Of a DNA stretch of 64,000 nucleotides, positions 48,172-62,100 are shown one piece after another. Each line of letters opens with the position of its first letter. Position 1 is the stretch's first letter. Source of the DNA: Argopecten irradians (taxonomy: Eukaryota > Mollusca > Bivalvia > Pectinida > Pectinidae); assembly GCF_041381155.1 (NCBI RefSeq), contig NC_091137.1, forward strand, positions 27,635,351 to 27,699,350, given 5' to 3'. Under the pieces are notes generated by a model that was given only the letters and a program-made list of their open reading frames with translations, made no database searches and was not told the DNA's origin. The translations under genes and the position numbers were made by a program.

Positions 48172-48534
48172 TTAAAGATGCTCCACCGCTGACAAATGTT
48201 ATTTTTTCACTTAAAAAACTGGAGCAGACGATTTGGTATTTTTCTTCTGATACAAAAGTTACTTACTTTACACCATTACCATCATTGAAAAGTTTGAGAT
48301 TCTAATTTTACCTTAAGTTAAAAATATTAAAAATAATTAATTGTATCCCGAAAAAATTCCGTGGCACTATATCTCACATGTAATGAAGTACTGATTGCGC
48401 ATGCACCAAAGGCAAAATAAATTATTTAACATTATTTTTTGTGTTGATTAGACATATGTACACGCGATTAAACACAAATTATTGTTCAAATGAGGAATAT
48501 CATATATGCTCTGTCGGCGGTGGAGCATCTTTAA
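48172..48534. mobile_element. TTAA-flanked MITE, copy 2
   Basis: 363 bp from TTAAAGATGCTCCACCGCTG to GTCGGCGGTGGAGCATCTTTAA-type right end. Interior is similar to the copies at 31342-31705 (inverted) and 54149-54505. Confidence 0.88.
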
Positions 48535-51500
48535 GGGGCAGGCGGTACAACGTATATAATAAGGGTGACGATCAAAACCCGACATCTTGTATTTAAAAAG
48601 CCTTTCGAAAGGTTGTCGACTCAATCTGCTGATGAAATGCCTATGTAAACCGTGTGAGAACTTTATATTCAGAATTGGAGAAAGCCTTTCACATGGATGT
48701 TCCGCTTACCAAATGCTAATGAGTGGTGAGACGGATGTCGGGCATCTTAGTACCACCAACATAGACACATTGAAGAAACTTTGTATATCTACTAGGATTA
48801 TTAAAAAAAGAAAAAAGAAAACCTTCGTCCTCCTTCAGGAAATGTTAATGAATTTGTATATTAACTCATTGAAAGTTTACTTAACTAATGATGCAAAATT
48901 ATCACGATAAACACTTAGTTTATATAACTATAACTTAAAGAAGTGTACTTAGAATTAGAAAATACCGTAATGTGAAATGTGTGTATTAAGGATGTCAATA
49001 CGTTTGTGTTTAAGGTATATAATTATGTTTTCTCTGTACATTGTAAATGTGAAAGAAAATGAGAGTGCATTTTAAAGAACAGGAATGAAGAAGCTCCAGG
49101 TGCAATACTTAATCTCTGTCGTTATAGGTTGATGTGGGGATGTCAAATGGCAATTGTGGAAGCAGCGAATCCAATGGATCCGCGTCATAGAATGGCGACC
49201 AAGACAGATTTTGATCCTCTGAAACTTCTAATCGAAAAAATGCTTTCCAAATAACACATGAAGAAGCTAAATATTAAATTGCAAATAAACAGGGAGGGAT
49301 AAAAACAATACAGAATGAAGTTGCAAGTACAATACGTGTTCGATATTGTCTAAGAGAGTGCGGCAAACGTTGATAAGTGTGCTTAATTTCGCGATTTGTT
49401 AGAACCTTTCGTAGTAGTGAAATTTTCGCGATAAGTAGAACTTCAGGCTCTCCGCAATATATAGTTTATAAACTGTTATAAACAAATAATGTTCGATGGA
49501 TTTTTTGTTGTAAAATGACAATGCCAATATAAGTGTAAAATTGCTCTCGCGTGAATCTCTTTGTTTTCGGTAATGAGATTACTGCAATTGAATCACGCCA
49601 TCATATCAATTTTAAATTAGTATGGCAGAATTAAAAAGTTTATGCTCACACAATGACTAAACAATACACACAATGCTGATAAAATTGTATTTACTAGATG
49701 TCAAAATCTTAAAGATGTGTAATAAAGCATCAATAATAGAGTTCCGTCAAAATCGATAAAGTTAAAAAGACAGAATTGAGACTGTAAAAGCTCCAATAGG
49801 AAACAGTTGGTAATCATAGACAGTCAGTGTTGGGGATAATGACAACGAGACAACGAGAACGAAGAATTGTGGGTAGCTCTAGTGGAACTTTGAACAAGAT
49901 GGAATCAATATGAAGGAAATATACATGTACCCCGAAGCAATTTAAAGCAATGGTATGGACTATAACAATGACCTGCAATATAGAATGGAAACAGGGAAGT
50001 GGATGCCATGGATAAAAAAATATATGAGAAAAGGCAAGCAACAGCGTGGAGACGATTAATAAAATAAAAGGGAGACAACAATAAAATGAGGTAGAAGTGT
50101 ACATCAAATTCTACAGTGGACAGATAGCTAGAATAAAGGTGTTTAGATCATTTTCATGTTCAATTTTCTCAAACAGTTCTAGTTGAATTGTTCCATTTAT
50201 ATCGTGTTGGAAAGTAGGTTTGATGTAAACGCTCTTACCTTGCTAATAAATGTCTACTCGGTGTCTGCCATGTTCTAATTTCTCCATTGCAAGACAACTT
50301 TTTCGGGATGTAATATATTTTTCTGTCGTCATTTCGTCATCGTCTTTCAATTGTCATCCTGTGCATCTTCCCGACATTTAAAGACGGTTAATGGACAGTG
50401 GATAGTTATTTTGTCAGTTGTCATTTTGGTGTAATTTGCATGGTGTTTTGCACTGTAAACATTACACACATGTTTAGTTCACGGAGTTGTCGACGTCCTT
50501 GAATGTCGCTGGTGCGATGTAAAACAAAATCAACCCATCATGTGAACTTGACAGTATACCTGTATTCAGTATTAATGCTCTCTAGTGGTTGTGTAACTGG
50601 CATTTTACACATAGTTCAACATATCCAAGCAGAATATTTGAACGAATTGTGCACGTTATGTTCACGAATCGATACACCTACCAAGAGCACAAATCTTTTA
50701 GAACTCTCTGATATAAAATACACACCAGTTACAATCAGCAATAACTATCAAAACAAATAACGAATATGGTTCTACAGCCTTCATTTAGTTTACGTAAAGT
50801 TAAAAGACATGTATCCTTTTATGTCGCGCGCTTCTGAGGCCAAAATGTTTTGATTTAAAATCTATAACAATATCAGAAAAAATGATATATTTGAATGTTT
50901 TTCAACGGCTAATTACACTGTATTAAACGATGCTGATAAAATATTTTTATTTGAATCTTCAATATAAATCTTCGAGATAGAAGAATCAATAAAATAAGAG
51001 GCGAGATATAGAAGAATATTTTATAGGAAGATTTATAGAAAGGTACAAATGTAGGTTTGCATTACTCACTGTAATAGGAATAACATTGCAATGGGAATAG
51101 GAATGTAAGGATAAGAATACAATGAAAATATGTATTTCGTTCACATATTTCGAGTGTAGATAAATGGATATTCAATATGATATGTTCAAGGTAGATGTTC
51201 TTATTGACAAAATAATTATTTTCTATTATATATTCTAAACATAACCTGTAAATAACATTTCTTTATTCAAATACTATTTCTTATTCATGGATAATGAAAC
51301 AATTTGATTTTATAAATAGTTGACACGAGCAAACTTGTTATAGATCCCCTTAGTGTCTGAGAAATATACATTTTCACGGATGTTAACATTTATGACTACG
51401 CCGTACCGACACGTACTTATATCGAATCAAGAAAATATTTCCAAGAAAAACCACGAGACCTGCTAACAAGACAAGATGGATGATATATTGCCGCTCGCAA

Positions 51501-52228
51501 TGTTAACGTAATTGAAATAAGCCGTGTGGTGACGTTCTGTTATTTCACAGTCACACTACGCTTAACAAGTGTTTTCGCTTAGTAAACGAGTGAATTCCCG
51601 GTGATATACACATTCTCTGTTTCGACAGCATTACCTTTATAAATACATTAGATATGGAGGTTACCTTCATACCATAACGTACAAATGTAATAGCAATTTT
51701 CATAGGTTCAAAATGTTGTTGGCTGGTTGAATAGACTTTGGCTTAGATAGCAACATGCAGACACACCCAGATACCATGATATGGAAATTTGTATGCAATG
51801 AAGTGCATGTTTTAATGTCTGTACGTTTCGGGAGGCTGTGGTATATTCGTGTTATGTCTCATTGTTATTGTGTTACTACTACCCTCTTTAGAGCACCATT
51901 TCAATGGAGTACGCATGGACAACAGCAAAACCGACCCTGTCACATTATTCTGATAGCGGACAAAACATTTATCCCAATTCCAATGTGGGAATGAAAACAA
52001 TGGTTTTCTATAGTTTGCTATTTTCATTTCCCGTGTAACCATCATTATTTTGGAACTCGCCGATGCTATAGTAATTAAGTATTAAATGGTTCAGCTCTCT
52101 GCCACAAATCCAATTTGCTTACGTCCTAGTAAACTATTAATTAAGCCTATTTATAGTAACGGTTTGTTTACAGGCGAATCTCTTTTCCATTATAATTTTA
52201 TTTTCTAAGCTAGATAAATATAAACTTT

Positions 52229-52438
52229 TTTATTATTTTACATCGATTGCGAAACAATTAAGTTATACAACTTATACAAATCACTTTCGATGGCCCGGAT
52301 GAAAGCGCGCGAAGGGTCTTAGAGTGGGAGGAAAGCGGAGTGCCTGGAGAAAACCCACGTGATCGGGAAGGTGACCCCTGACCTTTTCACGTCCATGCCG
52401 GGGATCTAACTACAGCCGACTAGGTGTAAGATACAGTA
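52229..52438 (-). mobile_element. tRNA-derived SINE, copy 2, 5'-truncated
   Basis: Reverse-complement relative of the SINE at 7571-7823, sharing AAGTTATACAACTTAT, CACGTGATCGGG, GGTGACCCCT and ACCTTTTCACGTCC. The box A head is lost or too diverged, as expected for an old 5'-truncated retroposon copy. Confidence 0.8.
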
Positions 52439-53154
52439 ACAACAACAGAGTTCCTCGTAATGAATCGACAATAATATTTGTTTCATATCATCGAACAATA
52501 TCTAAAAACTACATACATTTCACATACACAATATTTCAGAAATAGCGGGAAAATAAGACATCGTAAAATTTTTAAAGGTTTGATTGTCTACTTGGTCGAC
52601 AATGTTACAATTTTCAATATTGTCTTAAAAAGTACATTTGTGCAATAATCATAACTACCAATAAAGTTGAGGATGAAACGCATCTGCTATACATTACATG
52701 GAAAATTTTATAAAATAGTTAAAAATACCAAATCCCACCGCAGTGCTATCCCTAATAATTGATTATTTTCTTCTTGTGAATATTCAGTAAGACTGTGAAT
52801 TATGATAATTTTATTGTTTTATGTTTTCCACATACTAACAATAGTAAACAGAAGTCACTGATGCGTGGATAACACATTGACAATCACGCAGATTCATGGT
52901 TGTAAAAAGCTACACATTTTGAGGTCATACATCACTTGTATTCACCTGACCGCGACCAGACAGGTAAATGTGAAATGTAAATTTATTTTTATCTAATACG
53001 CACTGAATTGTTTTATCTAATCGCTACAATATATACCTGTATAGTAAATAATGAAGTAGATATCCATGTACTTATGGTTTACCTGTACGGAAATGTGGGA
53101 CGAGGATCTCGCACGGATACAGAAATGACAATATATGGACTTACTAAAACTAGA

Positions 53155-56100
53155 ATGGATGTGTTTAAGAAGTTTCTGTGTTTAATTATAATACTGACAT
53201 GTATTACTCCAGACATTGAGTGCATTGCTGAGTATAAGTCCTGTCGGGATGTAGCTACATCGCTGGGAAGTAACGCCACGGATGGGGATTATGTACTCTA
53301 CCTTACTAAGACGTTAGGTGTTTCTATATACTGCTCAGGTAAGTCTGTTATCGTCACACGTCTTTCCAATTAAATTAAAACAATCCTATACATTTTAATT
53401 TAGGGTAATTACATGACCCACATTCTGTTGTAAAATGCATATCTAACTCCTGTGTTAAAATAGTGTTAAATTAGGTCATCGTTGTCTCGATACTTATCTG
53501 GATAAAAAATATGGATAAAACATAGTAGATTCATTTCATATAATACACATAAGTGTTAATCCAGAACGTAATTAAATATCATATATATTTATAATAAATC
53601 CTGCAGCAAAATAACACATAATACCATACAAATGAAATAACTTCACTAACGCGAAAATTAATTTCATGCCAGAACGATCACCAACATACAGTTATTATAT
53701 TGTTGGCCGTGACTGGACACGTGTTTCGTGTTAGCATGGACACATTTGTATATCTTTACCATAGGTTCACTGAGCTGTTGACGGATAATGCCTTGTTCGT
53801 AGTGGTTTTTATTTCATAAATGGAACATTATGCAATTTAAAACAAAAACACCCAAGTGGCAGAGTAATGAATAGGCATATGTCTACTAGAGCATCGCCTA
53901 ACTAGGTCTGTACCTGATACACATCACAATGCCAGTGACTGACCAGAGAGATTAAGCAACCTCTAGCATGGCGAGCATTTATAAGTTGTGTAGCAAATCT
54001 ATGACAATATATATACCTTCTGTCCTCTCTAGACTTGGCTTACCAACGAGATAGAGACAATAGCAGATAATAATAAGGTTAAAGAAATCCTGTATGACTA
54101 CACGAATGCCCATTTAACCAAACCAAACTTCGATATTTTAGTGCATACTTAATGATGCTCCACCGCTAACGAATGATATTTTTCTTTATCGAAAACAGTA
54201 GCAGACGAATAAGTATTTTTATTGAGTTGCAAGTCTTACTTACTTTACACCATTACCACCATGGAAAAGTTTGAGCTTCTAATTTTACCTTACGATAGAA
54301 ATATCAAAAATAATAAGTTGCATCACATTCCGTGACACTAAGTCCTATATGGAATGAAGTACTGATTGCATATGTACCAAAAGCAAAATAAAGTATTTCA
54401 TATTATTTTTTGTGTTAACTAGACATCTATATACACGATTAAACACCAATTATTGTTCGAATGATGAGTATTGTTTATGCTCTGTCGGCGGTGGAGCATC
54501 TTTAATTTTGCGATTTACCAAAATACTTCTTTCGCGTCGGAGTTAATTTCGCGATGTATTTAGAGTTTATTTTATCACAAAACGTTACGCGAGGTAGAAA
54601 CTTACTTTCGCGTACTAAGAGAAGATTTTATAAAGAAATAAGTTAAACATTCCAAAAGAGCAAGCGTCTTCTGCTTCATTAATTACCCGGCCGTACAAGT
54701 CTTGTTGAAATTAAGGTCATATTGCAATTTCAGGCATACTCGTACCATTATACCATTTTCTGCGATATTTAAGTGGATCTCATATAAATAATATGGGGCC
54801 GCGGTGGCCGAGTGGTTAAGATGTCCCGACATATTACCACAAGCCCTCCACCTCTGGGATGCGGGTTCGAATCCCATGTGGGGCAGTTGCCAGGTACTGA
54901 CCGCTGGTCGGTGGTTTTTCTCCGGGTACTCCGGCTTTCCTCCACCAACAAACCTGGCACGTCCTTACATGACCCTGGCTGTTAATAGGACGTAAAAATA
55001 AATAAACCAAAAGGATCAGAAATCGTCGCCATACTCTTCATTAAACCATAAGTCATCGGATATCTTAACCTGACACATTGAAGAAACTTTAATTTTCACT
55101 CTGGGTATTGTCACTATGAAATTCTACGAGTCTACAAAACGTATTATACAATGCATGGTAATGGAAAACGAGAGTTTAGTTAAAGCGAGATATAATGTGT
55201 GATTAACCGACTGATACACTCACTTATACTGTAAAGTGCCGAGGCAGGGGCTCTAACCTGCCGAGCGGTCACCGTCACTCATCCACACAACCACACAAGC
55301 TGGCTAATGGACTATACGGCTGAAATGCCCATATCCATGTATCTACACAATAAATAGCGAAAAAGTTGCCAAGTGAATATCATGCATGACCAAAACCAGA
55401 TTAAAAAAGTAATATCTTTGTCTACAAATGTTATGTTACAATTGTGTTAATCATTTAATAATAGAATGTCATACATTTTTATGTGCTTTACATGAAAACA
55501 ACATAACCGTTATGAAACATTTACACAATGGTTTAATCTCTATCTATACTTACGTTTGACCCTTGATTGTACATATTTATATATGTTATCATCAAATGTC
55601 TGTGTGTACAGATATGGAGCAAGATACGTGTATGCACCATTTAAGGTGGAGAACTCCCGTACTATTGACAATATAAACTTTGACCGCGACTGTAACAAGT
55701 CTTTGTTTACGCATTTGGCGTTTTGGTATCAAAGTTATATAAATAATGAAATAGTAATCCACACTCTTAGATGCTAAATTTACTATGTCTGATGATATCG
55801 GTTAACAGGTTCACGTATCTATACCATAGAATGAACGTCAACAGTGGTGAAATATGCAATATTGATGATGATGGATACGCATACTATCTGATGCAAGGGA
55901 ATATGGATATTTTTTATTGCAAATGATCGAGCGGAAAGAAAAATCATGACTTAAACTATTCACATTTCATAAGATACATATACTGTATTGCTATGTATTG
56001 TTAATGATAATGTTATAAATCAATCTAGCATAACTCATTTCGGAACTGTTTTTAGTTTTATTGTAATTAATGTTACTTTACAATTAATAAGATAATTAAA

Positions 56101-59100
56101 TTTGTCCACACGTTAACATATTAGACCTTTGATTTACAGAGGTTACATAGCCTCAGACGTATTATCAGATGTGATGAATAACCTATCGTATTAATAATTA
56201 ATTCGACATACTGTACGTGTGTGCGATCTGTCTTGTAATTAAATAAATATAATTCGCGTCGTTTATCTTTTTCATATGATTAATGTATTTTTTTCCGAAT
56301 AATAGCACGCATAGGTATATACAGGGAAGGTATCCCAATACACTTTGTTTGGTCTAATGTCGTTTATCTACCGTGATATCTGACAATGTAAATAAAACAA
56401 AATAGATAGACTAAAAATAAACCTCTATATACAACAAAAAATGCATTTTCACATGCCGGATTCATCTAATGCATGGCGAGCTATATTAGTGTAAAACATA
56501 TGTGCAATGTTTACAGAATATTATCATCCTCTTTAAATTTATTATTATGAATAATATGCTTTTGTAAGGTTATTGCATGACGTAACAAGTTTTTTAAGAT
56601 GCTGTGCACACAGTTACCGCGTCACTAAATATCAATGATCCGTTATTTATGGGTTTTTTAATGTTGACATAATTGTTGAAAAAAGGGCTGGTTTTTTCCT
56701 TTATATAAGACCTTAAGACGCATGTTGTTTTTGATATCAACAAACAAGATGTCATTTATTTCTTTTGCCTTAGCGCCATGCATTTCAACGTTGTGGTTAT
56801 TTTTATTTATTTAGTTTTTTTAATCTATAAGATCTTTAAATTTCATAAACGAATATTTTCTTCCTATAACAACCCCCATTGTGTTAGGATTGCTTTCCTC
56901 GTCACGTAACTTAATGTCATAACAGGACATATATTTATGTTTGATGCTCGTAATTGTTTGCGTTTTCTACATATATATACGTTAGTAAACGATTATTTCA
57001 TGCCATATATAATACAAATAATGAGGTAAAGGTTTCAATTGAATAGTATATATTTAAACAACAGAAATAGGAAAAACTATCAATAACAGCTATATCTTAA
57101 ACATTTATTTCTGTTTGACTTTTTTCTGAATGAATTGTAATTTATACATCTAATGACCATATACCAGACCAGTTGAAATAAATATCAACAGATGGTTGGT
57201 TTATGATGCACTGTAGTGCAGGCAGTTCTTTCCCTTGACCAGAACCAATGAGAATTTGTAATGGTGTATTTGGATCATTACTTGTGTTAAGCCCGTTTAC
57301 TGTGTTTTCTGGGACGGATAAGAGATGGATCCTCATATCGTAAAGTCAGACACATAATTCAAATTACACACTGATATTTTTGTCCTATTTGACATACCGG
57401 TATTAAATTGGTGTCTTAATGGCATGTACCACTGATTATAAGATCTCTTACTTATGATGACAGTGAAATTAATTTCGTCACCATAAGCAGAATAAGCAGA
57501 AATACAGAATTAAATGAAATTTGCCGTTTGAGAAAACGTTTTGTTGTCATAACAATAAACAGAAATTATCCGCTAGCATGACATATAATTATTTGATACT
57601 GCATTAATTCTGTCAACAGTTTTACTATTTTCCTTCTATATAATGCATACAATAATTCAGTATACTTGAACAATTTTTCAATTTTTTATAAACGATGAAT
57701 TCAATTAATAGATTGGTTACAGTTATTCGTCATACAGTTTTAAAGAAGTTTTTCTTATTCGTTTTTAATTATTTCAGTGATTTTTTTAAATAGATATTAT
57801 TAATAAACCAATTGATATTTCAGGTTTTTCAAATGGTAACCCAAGAGAATACCTAACGTTACAAGCTGGTAGATTAAATAATTTTGCAACTGTATATCCA
57901 AATATTGGTAAGTTGAAATCAAACTGACAATTTTATTATCAACATCTGAATACCTGATACATGTAACCAATAATTTTTAGTGTTTTTTATCCAGTGGTTT
58001 AATTTTCGATATTTCAGGGAAAAGTGAAAAAAAATCGGTGAAACAGTGGATACTTGTACCGTAGTTGAAAACTTCACATTCTCTCAGATTTAATCAAAAT
58101 TTGATTTTGAGGTCAATTATGAAAATAAAAGAAGATGAAGTAGATAATAGTTGTCTTTTTAGATAAAGATTATAGTGAAAATGGTGCGTCCATAACTTCA
58201 AAAGTTTGTCGTAGTTTCCTATACTAGTGGGTATGTTTTCCTCTTTTTTGTGTAACATACAATTTATCTATGATATATGTGTTAAGAGAGTTGTATGTTT
58301 ACTACATTGCTATGTATATATAATTAGGAACACAGAACACATCCTCGTGCCGTGACACTGACCCTGTCCAGCCTTACCGACTCGGTGGTCGTACAGAGTT
58401 TAACAAGATCCGTCTCGATCTAGTCACCCTCCATGTACTGACCAATGACTTCAGCTTCAGCGTACAGTCAGGGAGAAGTTCTGTCAGGTAGGTATTATCT
58501 ATGAATATCTTTGAGTTCACTTGCTTTTTTATCATTTTGGTTAAATTGTCTGATCGCTTTCTGGAAAAGTACGTGTACATGTAGTTTTTGTTGAAATTAT
58601 ACTTTTGTTTCATTGATCAATTGATCGGTATTCCATTAAGGATTTAAGAGGCCCCAATCCACGCCAAAATCTATCAAAAAATATTGCAAAATGTTGATCA
58701 GTTTAATGAAGTTATTTGCGTTTTTTTTGTGTTTTTTTTTTTTTTTTTTTTTTTTGTTATAGCTGTGGAAACCGCAGAAAATCCAATGCGTTAAATTTTA
58801 TCTAAACCCAAACTGACGATCACGAAAAAACACTAAATGAAAAAAACATGAAAAAAAACAACACTAAAATGTATGAAAACCCACTAAAATGTATGTTATC
58901 CTTATTTATTAGATACGGATATGCTGGTGACAAGTTCAGTGCTTTCCCAAGCTGTTCCCCCCGCGGGACCTTTAAAATCGACCTTACAGGAACGCCATTT
59001 ACCATTGCCGACAATATGCAATGGACGTGGCAAGGTAACTTCACCGGAGGAAGTACTGTAAAAGGAATGGCACAGGTAACTAACCACAGTAAGTATCATT

Positions 59101-62100
59101 TTCGAAAATAAAGGTTTTTATGAAATATATACATAGAAGGGGAAAGTAAAGAGATAATCATGGATCGTTGTTCAGGCATTTCATCGGCTTGTTTTCTTCT
59201 TGTGATCGAAGCTATGACTATTCGGTTTTAATAGTAGTGTTCAATTGTAAAGATGGGACAAATTAACATATACTAATATTTTCATCGATTAGCTGTTAAA
59301 ACTATTTAATGATTGAAGATGACAGGACATAATGTAAAATATAGCAATAAATTGGTCACATTGCAAAAACAAAAAGCAACTGTCTTTTTTATAAAACCTT
59401 CCAATAAGTAAGTATTGTCCTCAATAGTAATGTCCAATATTGTTTTGTTGTCAAGGTTACGTGGGCTGTTTTAATGACGCGGGTGATCGACTACTGGGAG
59501 GACATTTTGAAGATAACCAGCAACATATGACCACAGAACTCTGTATACAGCGCTGTAAGACGCTTGGATTCTGGTTTGCTGGCTTGCAAGTAAGATAATT
59601 GAAATTTGTAATATTACAATGAAAAAGAGAGATTGCGTTGAAAATGTGTAATCAACTAATATCTCCCAGAGTCCATTGTGGCCTCCCGATTTCAATATTT
59701 TGACTTCGGGGACCGCAATGAACCCTGGGAGAGATTACAACCTCTGCCCGATTGGCCGCAGCATTTAGCAAAATTATTGTTCATATTTAGATAATTTGGT
59801 AGACATTTCCGGCAACTAAAATTGACACATTTTAATAAATTGGTGCTCTGGGAAGGCAGTCTGCTTGGATTACTAACGCCATGTTGTACTATATAATATA
59901 TATCCTAATAATTTTCTTTTTGTCTTGCTTCATCACAAGAACATCACTGTGTATTCTTATTTTGGAATGGCTACAACTCAATATATGCTCTTAATATATG
60001 TCAATTGCGACACAAAAATTGAGTATATTGTAGTTTTCTTTTCGAATGTCTTTAAAGAAATGTAACTCTAAATGTAACTGCCCATAAAATAGAAATAAGA
60101 ATATTGAAGATAGAAGCACCTGGTTTAATGTAAACCATGATTTTCCTTCAAGTTCCGGACTCAATGTTTTTGTGGTGACAGTCATGACCGCCATGCGAGG
60201 GCACCTGAGGCCGACTGCAATGCGCCATGTTCAGGAAACTCTAAGGAAATATGCGGTGGGACGTGGAGAGTGTCAGTGTATGGCACAGGCAAGTCTTAAA
60301 AATGATTCCCTCAAGCTTTTTTTTCTGAGACCTGTCTGTTTTGTTTTGAAATGAAGAGAAAATCATTTTCTAAATATATTTTGCATTCCCATATTCAATG
60401 AAAATTACAAAAATATTATATTTTGGGAACAAACTTGTTCATTGCGGTGTCTCGAATTTGTACTGGAAAACTTGACAACGATTTAATTTCCTCATGGTTC
60501 TACATTACTTTGTGACTGTAACCATTTCGCAGTGATTGATTTTCGCGATTTTCAATCGCCTTCGAATACACGAAATGAAGACAATTTAAAGAATCCTCTT
60601 CAGTATCAACATACTTCAATATTTACAATATCGATCGTGTATGCTCGATGTGTTTTCTAAAATACATCTCTGAGTAGGAGATATGTTTAAATAGTTTGTA
60701 TCTAAAATGAGTTTGACATAACTCATCCTATTGAAAAACAGTTTGGGGTTTGTATACTCCAACGTATATACATATGTTTTGTCAACATTTATTAATGTAG
60801 TATTCAATTAAGAAAAGACGAAAGAAATAGACTTTACTCCTGAAATGCATACCCGCAGATATTAACTCTATATCGGTTTTAAAGGTTACATATCTACACA
60901 CGTGAGTAAAAAACACAGTGTAGAAAGTGGAGAAAACGTTAATAAATAAATAAACAGTAAGTGTTATATACGATATTTGTAAATTGTTTGAAAAGGTGTG
61001 CGGCAGATCGTCGATGGTCGATGTGGAGGATTTCCCGGAGGATGTTTCCCAGCTCTCACCACTAATCCCACAGTGTCCGTACTAGCATTGCAAATAGCCC
61101 CTTCTCATCCCTGTCTACAACCGTAAGTATCGTGTGATATTATACCATGCTGTACTAGCATTACAAATAGCCCCTTTTCATCCCTGTCTACAGTCGTAAG
61201 TACCGTGTGATACTATACCATGCTAACATTACAAACCCGTAAAGTAATCTTCGGTGTACTAACATTACATATAGACAGCCCCTTCTCATCCCTGTCTACA
61301 GTCGTAAGTATCGTGTGATATTATACCATGCTGTACTAGCATTACAAATAGCCCCTTTTCATCCCTGTCTACAGTCGTAAGTACCGTGTGATACTATACC
61401 ATGCTGTACTAGCATTACAGATAGCCCCTTTTCATCCCTGTCTACAGTCGTAAGTATTGTGTGATATTATACCATGCTGTACTAGCATTACAAATAGCCC
61501 CTTTTCATCCCTGTCTACAGTCGTAAGTACCGTGTGATACTATACCATGCTGTACTAACATTACAGATAGATAGCCCCTTCTCATCCCTGTCTATAGTCG
61601 TAAGTATCGTGTGATACTATACCATGCTGTACTAGCATTTCAATTTTGAGTTAAGAAACAAAACATTGTGATATATAGGAAGAGTGACATTAAATCCACC
61701 AATATCACATAACTGGAAAGATAATTTTTTAACACATATATCATGAAAAACAATAAGATAAAGCACATGCGTATAATAATATACTGAACCACGCTTTTTG
61801 ACTCTCAATTTCAACGGAATTCACATGTTACAGGTATTTGGACTGTCTTTGTAGATACATTAAACTGCAAATGAATGCTACTTGGCTATGTAATCGACAT
61901 TTGTTTGAATATCTAACTTTTCCCAGTAAGTTTTATAGATCCGATTAATGTTCATTAGCCCTCATGAACTGTTGCCTATCTGCATAATTTTAGTTACAAG
62001 GTAGTGAAACCTAGCTGGTGACATTCAACAGGCAATGGCGTTGCCTTTTTTAAATACAAACATATGTTGCGTTTAATTCTTGTGCTTCATCGTTACAGAA

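Larger units (their letters stand above)
46723..52228. other. Gene-poor intergenic stretch
   Basis: Contains a pogo-like fragment at about 46997-47135 and the TTAA MITE at 48172-48534. Patches rich in TTTCGCG near 49390-49440 resemble one at 54510-54600. No coding exon is recognised; the 107-codon ORF at 48587-48910 has no known relative and no splice context. Confidence 0.45.
53339..57823. other. Intron 1 of the GON-WSC gene, 4.5 kb
   Basis: Holds the TTAA MITE copy 3 and a SINE. A minus-strand ORF at 57142-57336 has protein-like sequence ([29 protein letters not shown]) that I cannot assign. The rest is AT-rich with nothing recognised. Confidence 0.5.

Noticed and set aside
54803-54880. 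A tRNA-Leu or tRNA-Ser gene
   Set aside because: The head is tRNA-like, but it is followed by a SINE body and an A-rich tail.
61151-61627. TACTAAC-like words with nearby ACAG in the donor array as real acceptor sites
   Set aside because: The branch-like word is only about 8 bases from the AG, too close for normal splicing, and has no polypyrimidine tract.
61834-61925. An extra exon in the GON-WSC gene (AG before, GTAAGT after, open frame with Cys residues)
   Set aside because: Including it puts the next exon's EGF-like domain out of frame, whereas joining 61122 directly to 62099 keeps it in frame and restores all six EGF Cys. It could at most be a rare alternative exon.
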